Counted from the first letter of the stretch, positions 1 through 5,799 are shown. The stretch: DNA of 6,596 nucleotides from Gammaproteobacteria bacterium (GCA_030830945.1 JAURLY010000183.1:1-6596); one strand, 5' to 3'. Notes: generated by a model from the sequence alone, not told the origin. Made by a program: numbers and translations.

Positions 1-50
1 AAGATATTTTCTTGTTCATTGAGAACAGGAATAACTATAGAAAGATCCAT
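1..50 (-). CDS. Family-2 glycosyltransferase, N-terminal start only (runs off window)
   Basis: Reading the minus strand from the ATG at 50-48 gives MDLSIVIPVLNEQENI before the window ends. This is the classic opening of GT-A fold family-2 glycosyltransferases: a first beta strand (LSIVIPVLNE) that leads into the nucleotide-sugar binding site, usually followed by a helix starting 'ENI'. Such proteins (dolichyl-phosphate mannose synthase or undecaprenyl-phosphate sugar transferase types) move a sugar from a nucleotide donor to a lipid or polysaccharide acceptor on the cytoplasmic side of the inner membrane. Only 16 codons are visible, so substrate and length are unknown. The start is supported by the motif beginning at residue 2-3; upstream there is only a weak GTGA-like ribosome site. 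The gene follows the receptor's terminator by about 190 bp, so it probably has its own promoter. The family call is good for so short a piece but cannot be refined. Confidence 0.62.
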   Translation of the reverse strand, partial: MDLSIVIPVLNEQENI

Positions 51-91
51 GAAATCACGATCATACACACCAAGCTAAAAGTGCTACGACT

Positions 92-120
92 TTAAGGACC
101 TAACATTAAGAGAACCTTAA
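92..120. promoter_or_regulatory. TTAAGG inverted repeats upstream of the glycosyltransferase
   Basis: TTAAGG at 92-97 is mirrored by CCTTAA at 115-120. A second nested pair is TTAAG (106-110) and CTTAA (116-120), separated by AGAAC. They lie 42-70 bp upstream of the glycosyltransferase start, where an operator or promoter element could sit. The arms are short and AT-rich, so chance is a real alternative. I found no clear -35/-10 pair between positions 51 and 180 and nothing else of note there. Confidence 0.2.
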
Positions 121-179
121 GACATTGAGAATAAAGATGTCATCCCGAATAAACCCAAACGACCAACATCAGAATGCAT

Positions 180-252
180 AAGAATTGATAACAGGGCATG
201 GCAGGTTGTAAGCAACTGTTATCGTTAGTATTTTTTAAATTGAAAATCCCCG
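180..252. repeat. Copy 1 of a ~72-bp dispersed direct repeat
   Basis: This stretch matches 3056-3127 in the same orientation at about 67 of 72 aligned positions (four substitutions and one single-base gap, aligned by eye). Weaker similarity extends about 8 bases further left. Both copies contain the inverted pair GATAACAG (187-194) and CTGTTATC (216-223) around a 21-base spacer, followed by a T6/AAAT tract and AAAATCCCCG. The right end doubles as the T-tail and descending arm of the receptor gene's terminator. Together the two copies bracket the DUF2946 and receptor genes. It is not a known insertion sequence end that I recognise and it contains no gene. Confidence 0.85.
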
Positions 253-285
253 CTTCGCACGAATTATTCGAACGGAACGGGGATT
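236..285 (-). terminator. Rho-independent terminator of the copper receptor operon
   Basis: The arms AATCCCCG (245-252) and CGGGGATT (278-285) are perfectly complementary. An inner pair TTCG (254-257) and CGAA (269-272) extends the stem. Read on the minus strand, the hairpin lies 13 bases after the receptor stop codon and is followed by TTTTCAATTT, a suitable T-rich tail. The tail belongs to the ~72-bp repeat, so in this copy the repeat and the terminator are physically fused. Confidence 0.8.
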
Positions 286-297
286 AATTGCACTCAA

Positions 298-2448
298 TTA
301 AAAATCGTATTTGATGCCTATATCAACTGATCTCCCTTCTCCTGGAAGCGCACCAAACTGTTCTGTACGATCCGTAGCCAGCCATCCAGCATAATTGGCG
401 CCACCCAATGGCATATCATAGTAACGATCCAACAGGTTGCTTAGACCAAGGCTCAAAGCCAGCTTTTCCCAGCGATAACTGACTTCCAGATCAACCAGGG
501 CATAGGAATCTGTGGCAGCTTCAAGGCGCCGCGTATCCATGTGCTTCTTGCGGTCTACCCACTCCATTGCCAGAGTGCTGGTCCAGTTTTTGTAACTATG
601 CTCGAACCCCAGATTCAGATTCAAGGGCATGATGTTGTAAAGGTCGCCCATGTTGTCATCACGCTCGCCACGGGTATAACCCAGTCGGCTATTCAATCTC
701 AGCTCATGACCGTTTGCGTTTACCAAAGGGAGCTGCCCCTGAACTTCAACGCCGTAGATGTTGGCATCTGTATTGGCAAACTGCAGTAAAGGGCGAGATA
801 CTTGCATCGCCATACGCGGATTAAACGTCCCGATCTGTTGCACATCAATGTAGTCGTCTATCCGTGTGTAATAACTGCTGACCAGAAGCTGCGCACCCGA
901 ATAATTTTGCCACCTCAGGCTTGCACTTAGCGTATTAGCCGTTTCTGGTTCAAGATCCATATCACCCACATATCCGTTGGCATCGCCAAACCAGCTGATC
1001 ATGGTCATGGCCATGGTGCCACGCCCCCAGGTGTAGCGTTCGTACAAATTGGGGGATCGGGTTTTACGGGCATAGCCAATCTCTAGCTGACTTTCGGAGT
1101 TGATGGCGTAACGGGCAATCGCCGTGACATCTACGTTATTGTCGGTGCGTCGACGATCCCGGGAGTTGAAATGCATTGCCGCAGGGGCATCCAGATTCAT
1201 ACTCATCATGCCTCCCATACTCATACCACCCATATCCATGCCGGGCATCATGTCGTTATAGGGTTGTACGTCACCGGTATCGGAAATAACATGCTCATAG
1301 CGCACACCAAACTCCGTGTGCCACTTTTCCGTCAGCGCATTTTCGGTTTCAATATAAATGGCATTTCGGGTGCGCTCTCCATCATTGATGTTGATGTAAT
1401 CATTGGGGCCCATCATCATTGAACCGGGAACCGCTGGCCAACGATCATTTGTTCTAAACGCCTGAAACTCGTGGCCAATTCGAAGAGAACCCGTATCAGT
1501 TGGTATTACGCCAGCAATCTTGTACCCGTAGTCGCGACCTTCTGTCACCATTGGCATGGCTCCGGGCTTCTCATCAGTAAAAAAGCCCATTTCATGATCT
1601 ACACCGTGATAATTCAGGCTGGTTTCCAGTTTTCCCCATGAAAGATCACGAAGATACTGCACGTTCAAACCTGTACTCTGGTTGTCCACCATATCCATAT
1701 ATTGATTTGGAAAGCCTTGATAAGGGACTTTCTGATGGGACAGTTTGAGGGTCAGAGAAGAGTCGTCATTTTTTCTGCCGAAAGTAAGGCTGTGACTTTC
1801 ACTGCGATAAAGTGTATCCAGAACTTTATTGCCCTTTCCATCACGGTAGCTATCTGCCTCATCATAGGTGCCAGTGTACGTCAGGCTTGTGATTTGGTTG
1901 GCAACTGCCAGTCTTAATGCCACTCCCCTATTGTCATTCACACTGCGACCAAATGCTGAAGCAGAACCCGTTTTAATTAAGCCATTTGCATTTTCGGCAA
2001 ATACTGGCTGCTCAGACTCAATAATAATTGTGCCCGCAATACTGTCACCTCCCTGGCTTACGGGCGTTATACCAGCGACTACTTCGGCTACGGAAACTCG
2101 ACTGGAATCCATATAGGAAAGTGCTGGATTCATATGATTACCACAAGCAGAGGTAATGGTGGCACCGTCGATCAGAAGCTTAATACGATCGTCATTCATG
2201 CCACGAAGTATGCGCAAGCTGGAAATGCCCCCGGCACTGGCAAAATCGACTCCTTGACTTTTGAGGTGTTCAGACGCATCACCTGTCCCGTGCATCATGT
2301 GCTGGAGTTGCCCTTTGATCACCACTTCTTCCAGGTCCCTATGTGTTGTCTCTATGTGTTGAGAGACCGCGGGAAAGGATATTGCGCCCACACCCACCAG
2401 CATCATGGCGATGTAAAAACGCCAAAAGGGTTTATTTGTAAGTAACAT
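298..2448 (-). CDS. TonB-dependent outer-membrane copper receptor, OprC/NosA-like
   Basis: This is a 716-residue outer-membrane receptor that probably takes up copper using TonB-ExbBD energy. A signal peptide covers residues 1-29 (hydrophobic stretch about 10-27, likely cleavage after AVS). The TonB-box-like segment is EEVVIKG (40-46). The plug domain spans about 50-145, with LRGMNDDRIKLLIDG (81-95) and VVAGITPVSQGGDSIAGTI. The beta-barrel follows and ends in the usual C-terminal aromatic residue (KYDF). C102-xxx-M106 (CGNHM) and H285-x-M287 (HEM) match the CxxxM/HxM copper ligands described for Pseudomonas aeruginosa OprC. A Met-rich loop at 400-417 has nine Met in 18 residues, with further Met clusters at 344-346 and 479-483. 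Length is close to OprC (about 720). The start has a good site, GGAG six bases before ATG. It follows the DUF2946 gene by 62 bp. Sequence around the Cys motif may mark a sister subfamily rather than true OprC, so no symbol is given. Confidence 0.9.
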   Translation of the reverse strand: MLLTNKPFWRFYIAMMLVGVGAISFPAVSQHIETTHRDLEEVVIKGQLQHMMHGTGDASEHLKSQGVDFASAGGISSLRILRGMNDDRIKLLIDGATITSACGNHMNPALSYMDSSRVSVAEVVAGITPVSQGGDSIAGTIIIESEQPVFAENANGLIKTGSASAFGRSVNDNRGVALRLAVANQITSLTYTGTYDEADSYRDGKGNKVLDTLYRSESHSLTFGRKNDDSSLTLKLSHQKVPYQGFPNQYMDMVDNQSTGLNVQYLRDLSWGKLETSLNYHGVDHEMGFFTDEKPGAMPMVTEGRDYGYKIAGVIPTDTGSLRIGHEFQAFRTNDRWPAVPGSMMMGPNDYININDGERTRNAIYIETENALTEKWHTEFGVRYEHVISDTGDVQPYNDMMPGMDMGGMSMGGMMSMNLDAPAAMHFNSRDRRRTDNNVDVTAIARYAINSESQLEIGYARKTRSPNLYERYTWGRGTMAMTMISWFGDANGYVGDMDLEPETANTLSASLRWQNYSGAQLLVSSYYTRIDDYIDVQQIGTFNPRMAMQVSRPLLQFANTDANIYGVEVQGQLPLVNANGHELRLNSRLGYTRGERDDNMGDLYNIMPLNLNLGFEHSYKNWTSTLAMEWVDRKKHMDTRRLEAATDSYALVDLEVSYRWEKLALSLGLSNLLDRYYDMPLGGANYAGWLATDRTEQFGALPGEGRSVDIGIKYDF

Positions 2449-2467
2449 TTCTTACTCCAATAGCAAT

Positions 2468-2488
2468 TACAGCACTACGTGTACTGCA
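2468..2488. promoter_or_regulatory. Imperfect 21-bp palindrome in the DUF2946-receptor spacer
   Basis: TACAGCAC and GTACTGCA flank TACGT, with six of eight arm positions complementary. It lies 20-40 bp upstream of the receptor ATG, just before its ribosome site (CTCC on the plus strand at 2455-2458). It could be a weak operator or an mRNA hairpin that tunes receptor expression relative to the upstream gene. No convincing promoter hexamers accompany it. Confidence 0.2.
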
Positions 2489-2510
2489 ATTTATTCAATG
2501 TATAAGTTGT

Positions 2511-2918
2511 TTATTGATATTGGAGCTTGTTTGGAGGACCCCTTGCCAGATACTGACTGGCAAAGCGTTGAAGGCGCAATGAAGAAGCTTGCCAAATGGT
2601 AAGCAGAGCGAGGAATAACCCCATGACGAGGTCAGCAGACTGATAGATAGCTGCACTGGAAAAACCGCTACCCAGATCACACTGCTTGTACTCATTATCT
2701 TTAGAAGAGCCAGTATCACCCTGAGGCATGTGGTGATGATGATGCCCTGACTCGCCCATGAGCACCGCCATGGTCGAACTGGAAATACCATCCGGACAAA
2801 GTACAAGGTACCAGCCCGACGCCAGGGAACCTGGCATAAAGCCTGTAGGCACAAGAATACGCAACAGCATCGCCAGAAGTGCGATGCTGATAACCAAACG
2901 ACGGTAATTATTGCGCAT
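2511..2918 (-). CDS. DUF2946-type small His-rich membrane protein, copper-associated
   Basis: This 135-residue protein resembles the DUF2946 family. An N-terminal hydrophobic segment (about 8-24) leads into the family-like LVPTGFMPGS (22-31), then LCPDG with C41, a run of five His (59-63) followed by M64, and QCDLGSG with C80. A second hydrophobic segment (about 96-112) is followed by a basic tail. The likely layout is an inner-membrane protein with the His/Cys/Met-bearing loop in the periplasm, or a cleaved signal peptide plus one anchor. Its function is not established; metal binding, probably copper, is inferred from the His run and from the receptor gene directly downstream. Family members are often seen near copper receptors. 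The ATG at 2918 is chosen because it gives a complete basic-hydrophobic leader (MRNNYRR); its ribosome site is weak. A reading frame at 2495-2854 on the same strand overlaps it and is not a gene. Confidence 0.78.
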   Translation of the reverse strand: MRNNYRRLVISIALLAMLLRILVPTGFMPGSLASGWYLVLCPDGISSSTMAVLMGESGHHHHHMPQGDTGSSKDNEYKQCDLGSGFSSAAIYQSADLVMGLFLALLTIWQASSLRLQRFASQYLARGPPNKLQYQ

Positions 2919-3055
2919 GTCTATTATTTAGCTTTCAGGAAGAAAGCATAGAAACTATGCATGAGCTCTATCTTTAATAAAAAAGCAAATTCTATCAAAA
3001 ATACCTATGCAGGCTAAAAACTAATGGCATTCATTGAAGTAATACGGAGATGCTC
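2919..3055 (-). promoter_or_regulatory. Probable promoter/operator region of the copper module, with GCATAG repeats
   Basis: This AT-rich region precedes the DUF2946 gene. A perfect inverted repeat, GCATAG (2946-2951) and CTATGC (2955-2960) around AAA, lies 28-42 bp upstream of the start codon. A third half-site CTATGC is at 3005-3010. Between them, the minus strand carries TTGATA (2998-2993) as a possible -35; no matching -10 is convincing (TAAAGA or AAAGAT at 16-17 bp spacing). The palindrome is placed as a repressor or activator site would be, but I do not recognise the motif as CueR, CopR or Fur. The promoter is inferred mainly from position. Confidence 0.35.
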
Positions 3056-3127
3056 AAGAATTGATAACAGGGCATGGCAGGCTGTAAGCGACTGTTATCG
3101 TTGATATTTTTTAAATTAAAATCCCCG
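3056..3127. repeat. Copy 2 of the ~72-bp dispersed direct repeat
   Basis: Same orientation and about 93% the same as 180-252. The inverted pair GATAACAG (3063-3070) and CTGTTATC (3092-3099) is unchanged and again separated by 21 bases, while two of the four substitutions fall in the spacer. Here the terminal ATCCCCG is not followed by the simple matching arm seen in copy 1; a hairpin cluster occupies that place, although CGGGGA at 3180-3185 could still pair with TCCCCG at 3122-3127. As with copy 1, it lies downstream of a minus-strand operon, about 170 bp past the oxidoreductase stop. Confidence 0.85.
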
Positions 3128-3133
3128 TGTTGG

Positions 3134-3215
3134 TAGCTCGAGTCGAGGCGCAAAGCGCCGAGAAAGCCCCGCACTAGTGCGGGGACCCGAAGGGTGAGCT
3201 CCATTTGTGGAGCTA
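3134..3215. repeat. Multi-hairpin palindromic element, possibly REP-like
   Basis: Four stems are packed into 82 bp. They are GGCGC-AAA-GCGCC (3147-3159), the perfect 18-bp palindrome CCCCGCACTAGTGCGGGG (3167-3184), ACCC-GAA-GGGT (3185-3195), and AGCTCCA-TTTG-TGGAGCT (3197-3214). The ends TAGCTC (3134-3139) and GAGCTA (3210-3215) can also pair and close the whole unit. A GTAG tetranucleotide at 3133-3136 precedes the first stem, as in bacterial REP elements. The element is much richer in G+C than its surroundings. It could serve as a bidirectional terminator, an mRNA-stabilising structure or a non-autonomous repeat. The rest of the 381-bp gene-free stretch (3216-3299) shows no further structure. 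Confidence 0.6.
3160..3184 (-). terminator. Candidate terminator after the oxidoreductase operon
   Basis: On the minus strand the 18-bp palindrome at 3184-3167 forms a very stable hairpin, followed by CTTTCTC. It is the strongest stem downstream of the oxidoreductase stop, about 115 bases away. The T-tail is short and broken by C, so termination may be partial or may depend on the combined hairpins and the later CGGGGATTTTAATTT tract at 3127-3113. Confidence 0.4.
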
Positions 3216-3299
3216 ATATTCCACCCAGGCACCATACAAATCAATGACTTACAACTAATCGAAACTCTCACGAGTCCGTCTTAGTAATCAAAAAAGGGT

Positions 3300-4733
3300 T
3301 TATAAGCCGGAAATTTCCCATCCTTTTCTGTAGTTCTTGCTTACGAATTGATTGGCATCTTCAAAATTGGTGATGCGCATATTCTCTCCGTCCCAACGGA
3401 GTTTTTTCCTGCCGTAGAATTCCATATTGCCAGCATCATTTTCCCTTCTAAGCATATGGGTTCTGATGGCAATATTTCCCATTAATACCGTTTCAGTAAA
3501 CGGCCCTGCATAGTCAAACGAAGAAGTAAGCGCTTTGTGTTTGTCTGAGTTAAAGCCTGCTTTGCAGGCCTCTGTCCAGGCGGCATTGTGCACGGCATCC
3601 AGGTTTCCTTGTACGCTAGTATCAAAGGGCTGTGGTTCCATTCCATTCTTGAACAGGATTGGATTGTTTCCGTAATCTGTACAAGTAATTATTCCCTCAG
3701 AACCCATCATCATTACGCCACTATTAGTCGCTGAGTAGTAATCACTGATTTCGTCGGGTATGGCAGGGGTGATTCCACCGTCTGTCCATTCAAGTTCGAC
3801 ACCTGCTTGCCCCGCAGTTTTACTGGGAAAATCAATGGTCACTTTGGAAGCGACCGGGCAACCATCTGGCACGTAATCCGGCGTCCACATTTCGGAGTAA
3901 ATATTGGCAACACTACACTGCACTCCTGTGGGATAGTCCAGATTCAATACTTTATAAGGCACGTCGAATAAGTGGCAGCCCATATCGCCCAAGGCGCCCG
4001 TTCCGTATTCCCAGAAGCCTCTCCAATTAAATGGGTGCAGTCCCGGTGCGTAAGGCTTATCTGCTGCTGGCCCGAGCCATAAATCCCAATCCAGACCCTC
4101 AGGTTTTTCTGAGGGATTGGCTGCAGGAGCGCCCTTCCCTTGTGGCCAAACAGGTCTGTTAGTCCATATAAAAACTTTGTTTACTTCGCCAATAGCATTG
4201 CTGTCCATCCACTCTTTGATTTTGACCACACCAAGGGAGGTGCCCCCCTGGTTTCCCATTTGGGTCACTACTTTTTGTTTTCTCGCTAGATGGGTGAGGT
4301 GCCGCGCTTCTGCAATGGTGTGGGTAAGTGGTTTTTGAACATATACATGAAGATTTCGCATCATGGCTTCGTGTGCGATAACCGCATGGGTGTGGTCTGG
4401 CGTAGAAATAGTGACGGCATCCAAATCTTTTTGCTGATCCAGCATTTCTCTAAAGTCATAGTAGAACGAAGCATCGGGGTGCCTTTCCACGGCACTTTTG
4501 GCCATGGCTGGATCGACATCGCAAAGGGCTATTACCCTGTTTTTACCATTGTTATAAGCGTTGTTAATGTCAGAGTTCCCTTTTCCGCCAGCGCCAATGG
4601 CGCCGAGGACTAGCTGATCACTAGGCGCGGTATAACCCGTTCCCCCCAAAACATGCCTCGGAACAATTAAAAAGCTGGCACCTAGTAAAGCGCTTTTTTT
4701 AATAAAATCTCTTCTGTTTTTTTTTGTTTTCAT
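3300..4733 (-). CDS. Tat-exported Gfo/Idh/MocA-family NAD(P)-dependent oxidoreductase
   Basis: This 477-residue protein has a twin-arginine signal: NRRDFIKK with R7-R8, a hydrophobic stretch 14-24, and no clear AxA cleavage site. The Rossmann domain follows, with the dinucleotide loop GAIGAGGKG (44-52), CDVD (71-74) after the second strand, and STPDHTHAVIA (110-120). The usual EKP is QKP (133-135), keeping the catalytic-type Lys134. The C-terminal alpha/beta domain carries GALGDMGCHLFD (246-257) with D250, H254 and D257 in active-site positions. The leader and the VPRHVLGGTGYTAPSDQ region resemble the secreted subfamily common in Bacteroidetes and Planctomycetes. Such enzymes oxidise or reduce sugars; after folded export, a tightly bound cofactor is expected, as in glucose-fructose oxidoreductase. 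The exact substrate is unknown. The gene follows the amidohydrolase by 38 bp, with a weak GGA ribosome site. Runs of nine and seven A (4725-4717 and 4700-4694) fall in the first 14 codons. Confidence 0.88.
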   Translation of the reverse strand: MKTKKNRRDFIKKSALLGASFLIVPRHVLGGTGYTAPSDQLVLGAIGAGGKGNSDINNAYNNGKNRVIALCDVDPAMAKSAVERHPDASFYYDFREMLDQQKDLDAVTISTPDHTHAVIAHEAMMRNLHVYVQKPLTHTIAEARHLTHLARKQKVVTQMGNQGGTSLGVVKIKEWMDSNAIGEVNKVFIWTNRPVWPQGKGAPAANPSEKPEGLDWDLWLGPAADKPYAPGLHPFNWRGFWEYGTGALGDMGCHLFDVPYKVLNLDYPTGVQCSVANIYSEMWTPDYVPDGCPVASKVTIDFPSKTAGQAGVELEWTDGGITPAIPDEISDYYSATNSGVMMMGSEGIITCTDYGNNPILFKNGMEPQPFDTSVQGNLDAVHNAAWTEACKAGFNSDKHKALTSSFDYAGPFTETVLMGNIAIRTHMLRRENDAGNMEFYGRKKLRWDGENMRITNFEDANQFVSKNYRKGWEISGL

Positions 4734-4771
4734 GATTTTGATCCGTTTCTATGGCTCGACAAAAAGTGCCG

Positions 4772-5713
4772 CTATGCCTTCCACCCAAATAATTGAGCCG
4801 CGTTGCCTCCAAAAATAGCTGCTTGCTCCGCTTTGGATAACTGCGTCAGATGAGTAGCGATGGTCTCGCGATACTGGCGGTAGCTCTCGGGCGTTGCCCG
4901 GACATTAAACCCGCCACCATAAATGATTCTGTCGGGACCAAAAGCATCCACAATTTGGCGCATGACCGGACCTACATCACGGTGCGGATAACTGTTCTGA
5001 CTAGGTATCGCCGCCAGTTTCATGATGGTATTTGGCAGTTTCGCCCAATCGAGAACCTTTGCGTGCTCCTCGGGAGTTCCCTGCATCGGGCGACCCAGGT
5101 GATCGATGATCACGGTCGTATCAGTGAATTCACGGATGTAAGGATCCAACTGTTCGGCATAACGAGGCGAAAAATGTAGCTGGGCGGCAACACCCGAATC
5201 GCTCACCATTTGCCACCAGCGTTTGAGTTCCGGTCGACCAAACGGAGGTAGTCTGCCGGGCGCATAGGCATGGAGCCGGGAGGCGATGATTTTCTCAGCA
5301 TTAGCACTGAGAAACTCTGGCATGCGTTCCAGCGAATCGGGTCGATCGGAGAAAAACAGGCAGGTGCCTTTTAGTCGCCCGCCACCAACTTCCAGACAAT
5401 GTTCCAGATAACGATGATCGTCCTGGTAGGGTTCAGGATGCACCACGATGGCATAATCAACGTCGGCACCATCCATGCAGTCCATCAGAAACTCCGGGGT
5501 GGCCGCTTCTGCCGGACGATAGGGTGCCCGCTCATGGTAGGGAAACTGCTGACTGTCTGCCCCGGCAAAACAATGCAAATGTGTGTCGACTACCGGCTCA
5601 CTTGTTTCTTGGGACGCTTGTGCAGCCAGTCCCTGCCGCGCGGCCGGAATGCCTGCGGCGGCGATGACACCTGCCATCAGCTTCAGATATTTACGTCGAT
5701 CAACTTTCATCAT
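4772..5713 (-). CDS. Tat-exported amidohydrolase-2 / lactonase-like TIM-barrel protein
   Basis: This 313-residue protein opens with a Tat signal (DRRKYLK with R6-R7, hydrophobic 12-24, likely cleavage after AQA at 33). The mature part resembles the amidohydrolase-2 family (PF04909), which includes sugar-lactone hydrolases and decarboxylases. The metal-type motif VDTHLH gives H45 and H47 after the first strand. H180 (QLHFS) and D204-H205 (IDHLGRP) follow at the expected strand ends. The final barrel motif, usually G-S-D-x-P with a metal/catalytic Asp, reads YGGGFN (265-270), so that Asp is replaced by Gly268. This suggests altered chemistry or a subfamily variant. Hydrolysis of a lactone or ester made by the adjacent oxidoreductase is inferred, not shown. 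Two ATG codons are adjacent; the second (5710) is better spaced from CGAGAAAA and may be the true start. It lies 111 bp after the cytochrome gene, and by spot checks looks richer in G+C than the oxidoreductase gene. Confidence 0.85.
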   Translation of the reverse strand: MMKVDRRKYLKLMAGVIAAAGIPAARQGLAAQASQETSEPVVDTHLHCFAGADSQQFPYHERAPYRPAEAATPEFLMDCMDGADVDYAIVVHPEPYQDDHRYLEHCLEVGGGRLKGTCLFFSDRPDSLERMPEFLSANAEKIIASRLHAYAPGRLPPFGRPELKRWWQMVSDSGVAAQLHFSPRYAEQLDPYIREFTDTTVIIDHLGRPMQGTPEEHAKVLDWAKLPNTIMKLAAIPSQNSYPHRDVGPVMRQIVDAFGPDRIIYGGGFNVRATPESYRQYRETIATHLTQLSKAEQAAIFGGNAAQLFGWKA

Positions 5714-5772
5714 TTTTCTCGTAACAAATTAGATGGGTATTTGTGTCTTTCGTTTGTCTTGGCGTAGACACT

Positions 5773-5799
5773 AATATACTTTCTTGATTTAGTCGTCAC
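5773..5799 (-). promoter_or_regulatory. Candidate promoter before the amidohydrolase
   Basis: On the minus strand TATATT (5778-5773) matches the -10 consensus at five of six positions. GTGACG (5799-5794) matches -35 at four of six, but the spacer is only 15 bp. It lies in the 111-bp gap after the cytochrome stop, 60 bp ahead of the start codon. A GTGTCT/AGACAC inverted pair follows it, downstream in the transcript. If real, it would let the amidohydrolase and oxidoreductase be expressed apart from the cytochrome. Confidence 0.3.

Noticed and set aside
1..78. An open plus-strand frame entering from the left edge and stopping at TAA 76-78
   Set aside because: The same bases read on the minus strand give a textbook glycosyltransferase-2 start; the plus-strand peptide has no recognisable character.
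180..252. The ~72-bp repeats as integron attC sites bounding a gene cassette
   Set aside because: Position at gene 3' ends and an internal inverted pair fit loosely, but neither strand shows the GTTRRRY / RYYYAAC core boxes, and no integrase is in view.
2134..2445. A plus-strand reading frame of 103 codons, and several others opposite the receptor, oxidoreductase and amidohydrolase genes
   Set aside because: They lie wholly antisense to well-supported genes, have no ribosome sites or recognisable domains, and read as complements of those codons.
2495..2854. A 119-residue minus-strand reading frame overlapping the DUF2946 gene
   Set aside because: Its translation shows no coherent family features, while the overlapping 135-residue frame has the membrane segments, His run and DUF2946-like motifs.
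2919..2998. A Fur box or CueR-type operator controlling the copper module
   Set aside because: No GATAATGATAATCATTATC-like or CueR-like dyad is present; the GCATAG palindrome is of unknown ownership.
3134..3215. The hairpin cluster as a tRNA or other cloverleaf RNA gene
   Set aside because: There is no acceptor stem of seven pairs, no T-loop GTTCGANTC and no CCA-type end; the stems are short and unevenly spaced.
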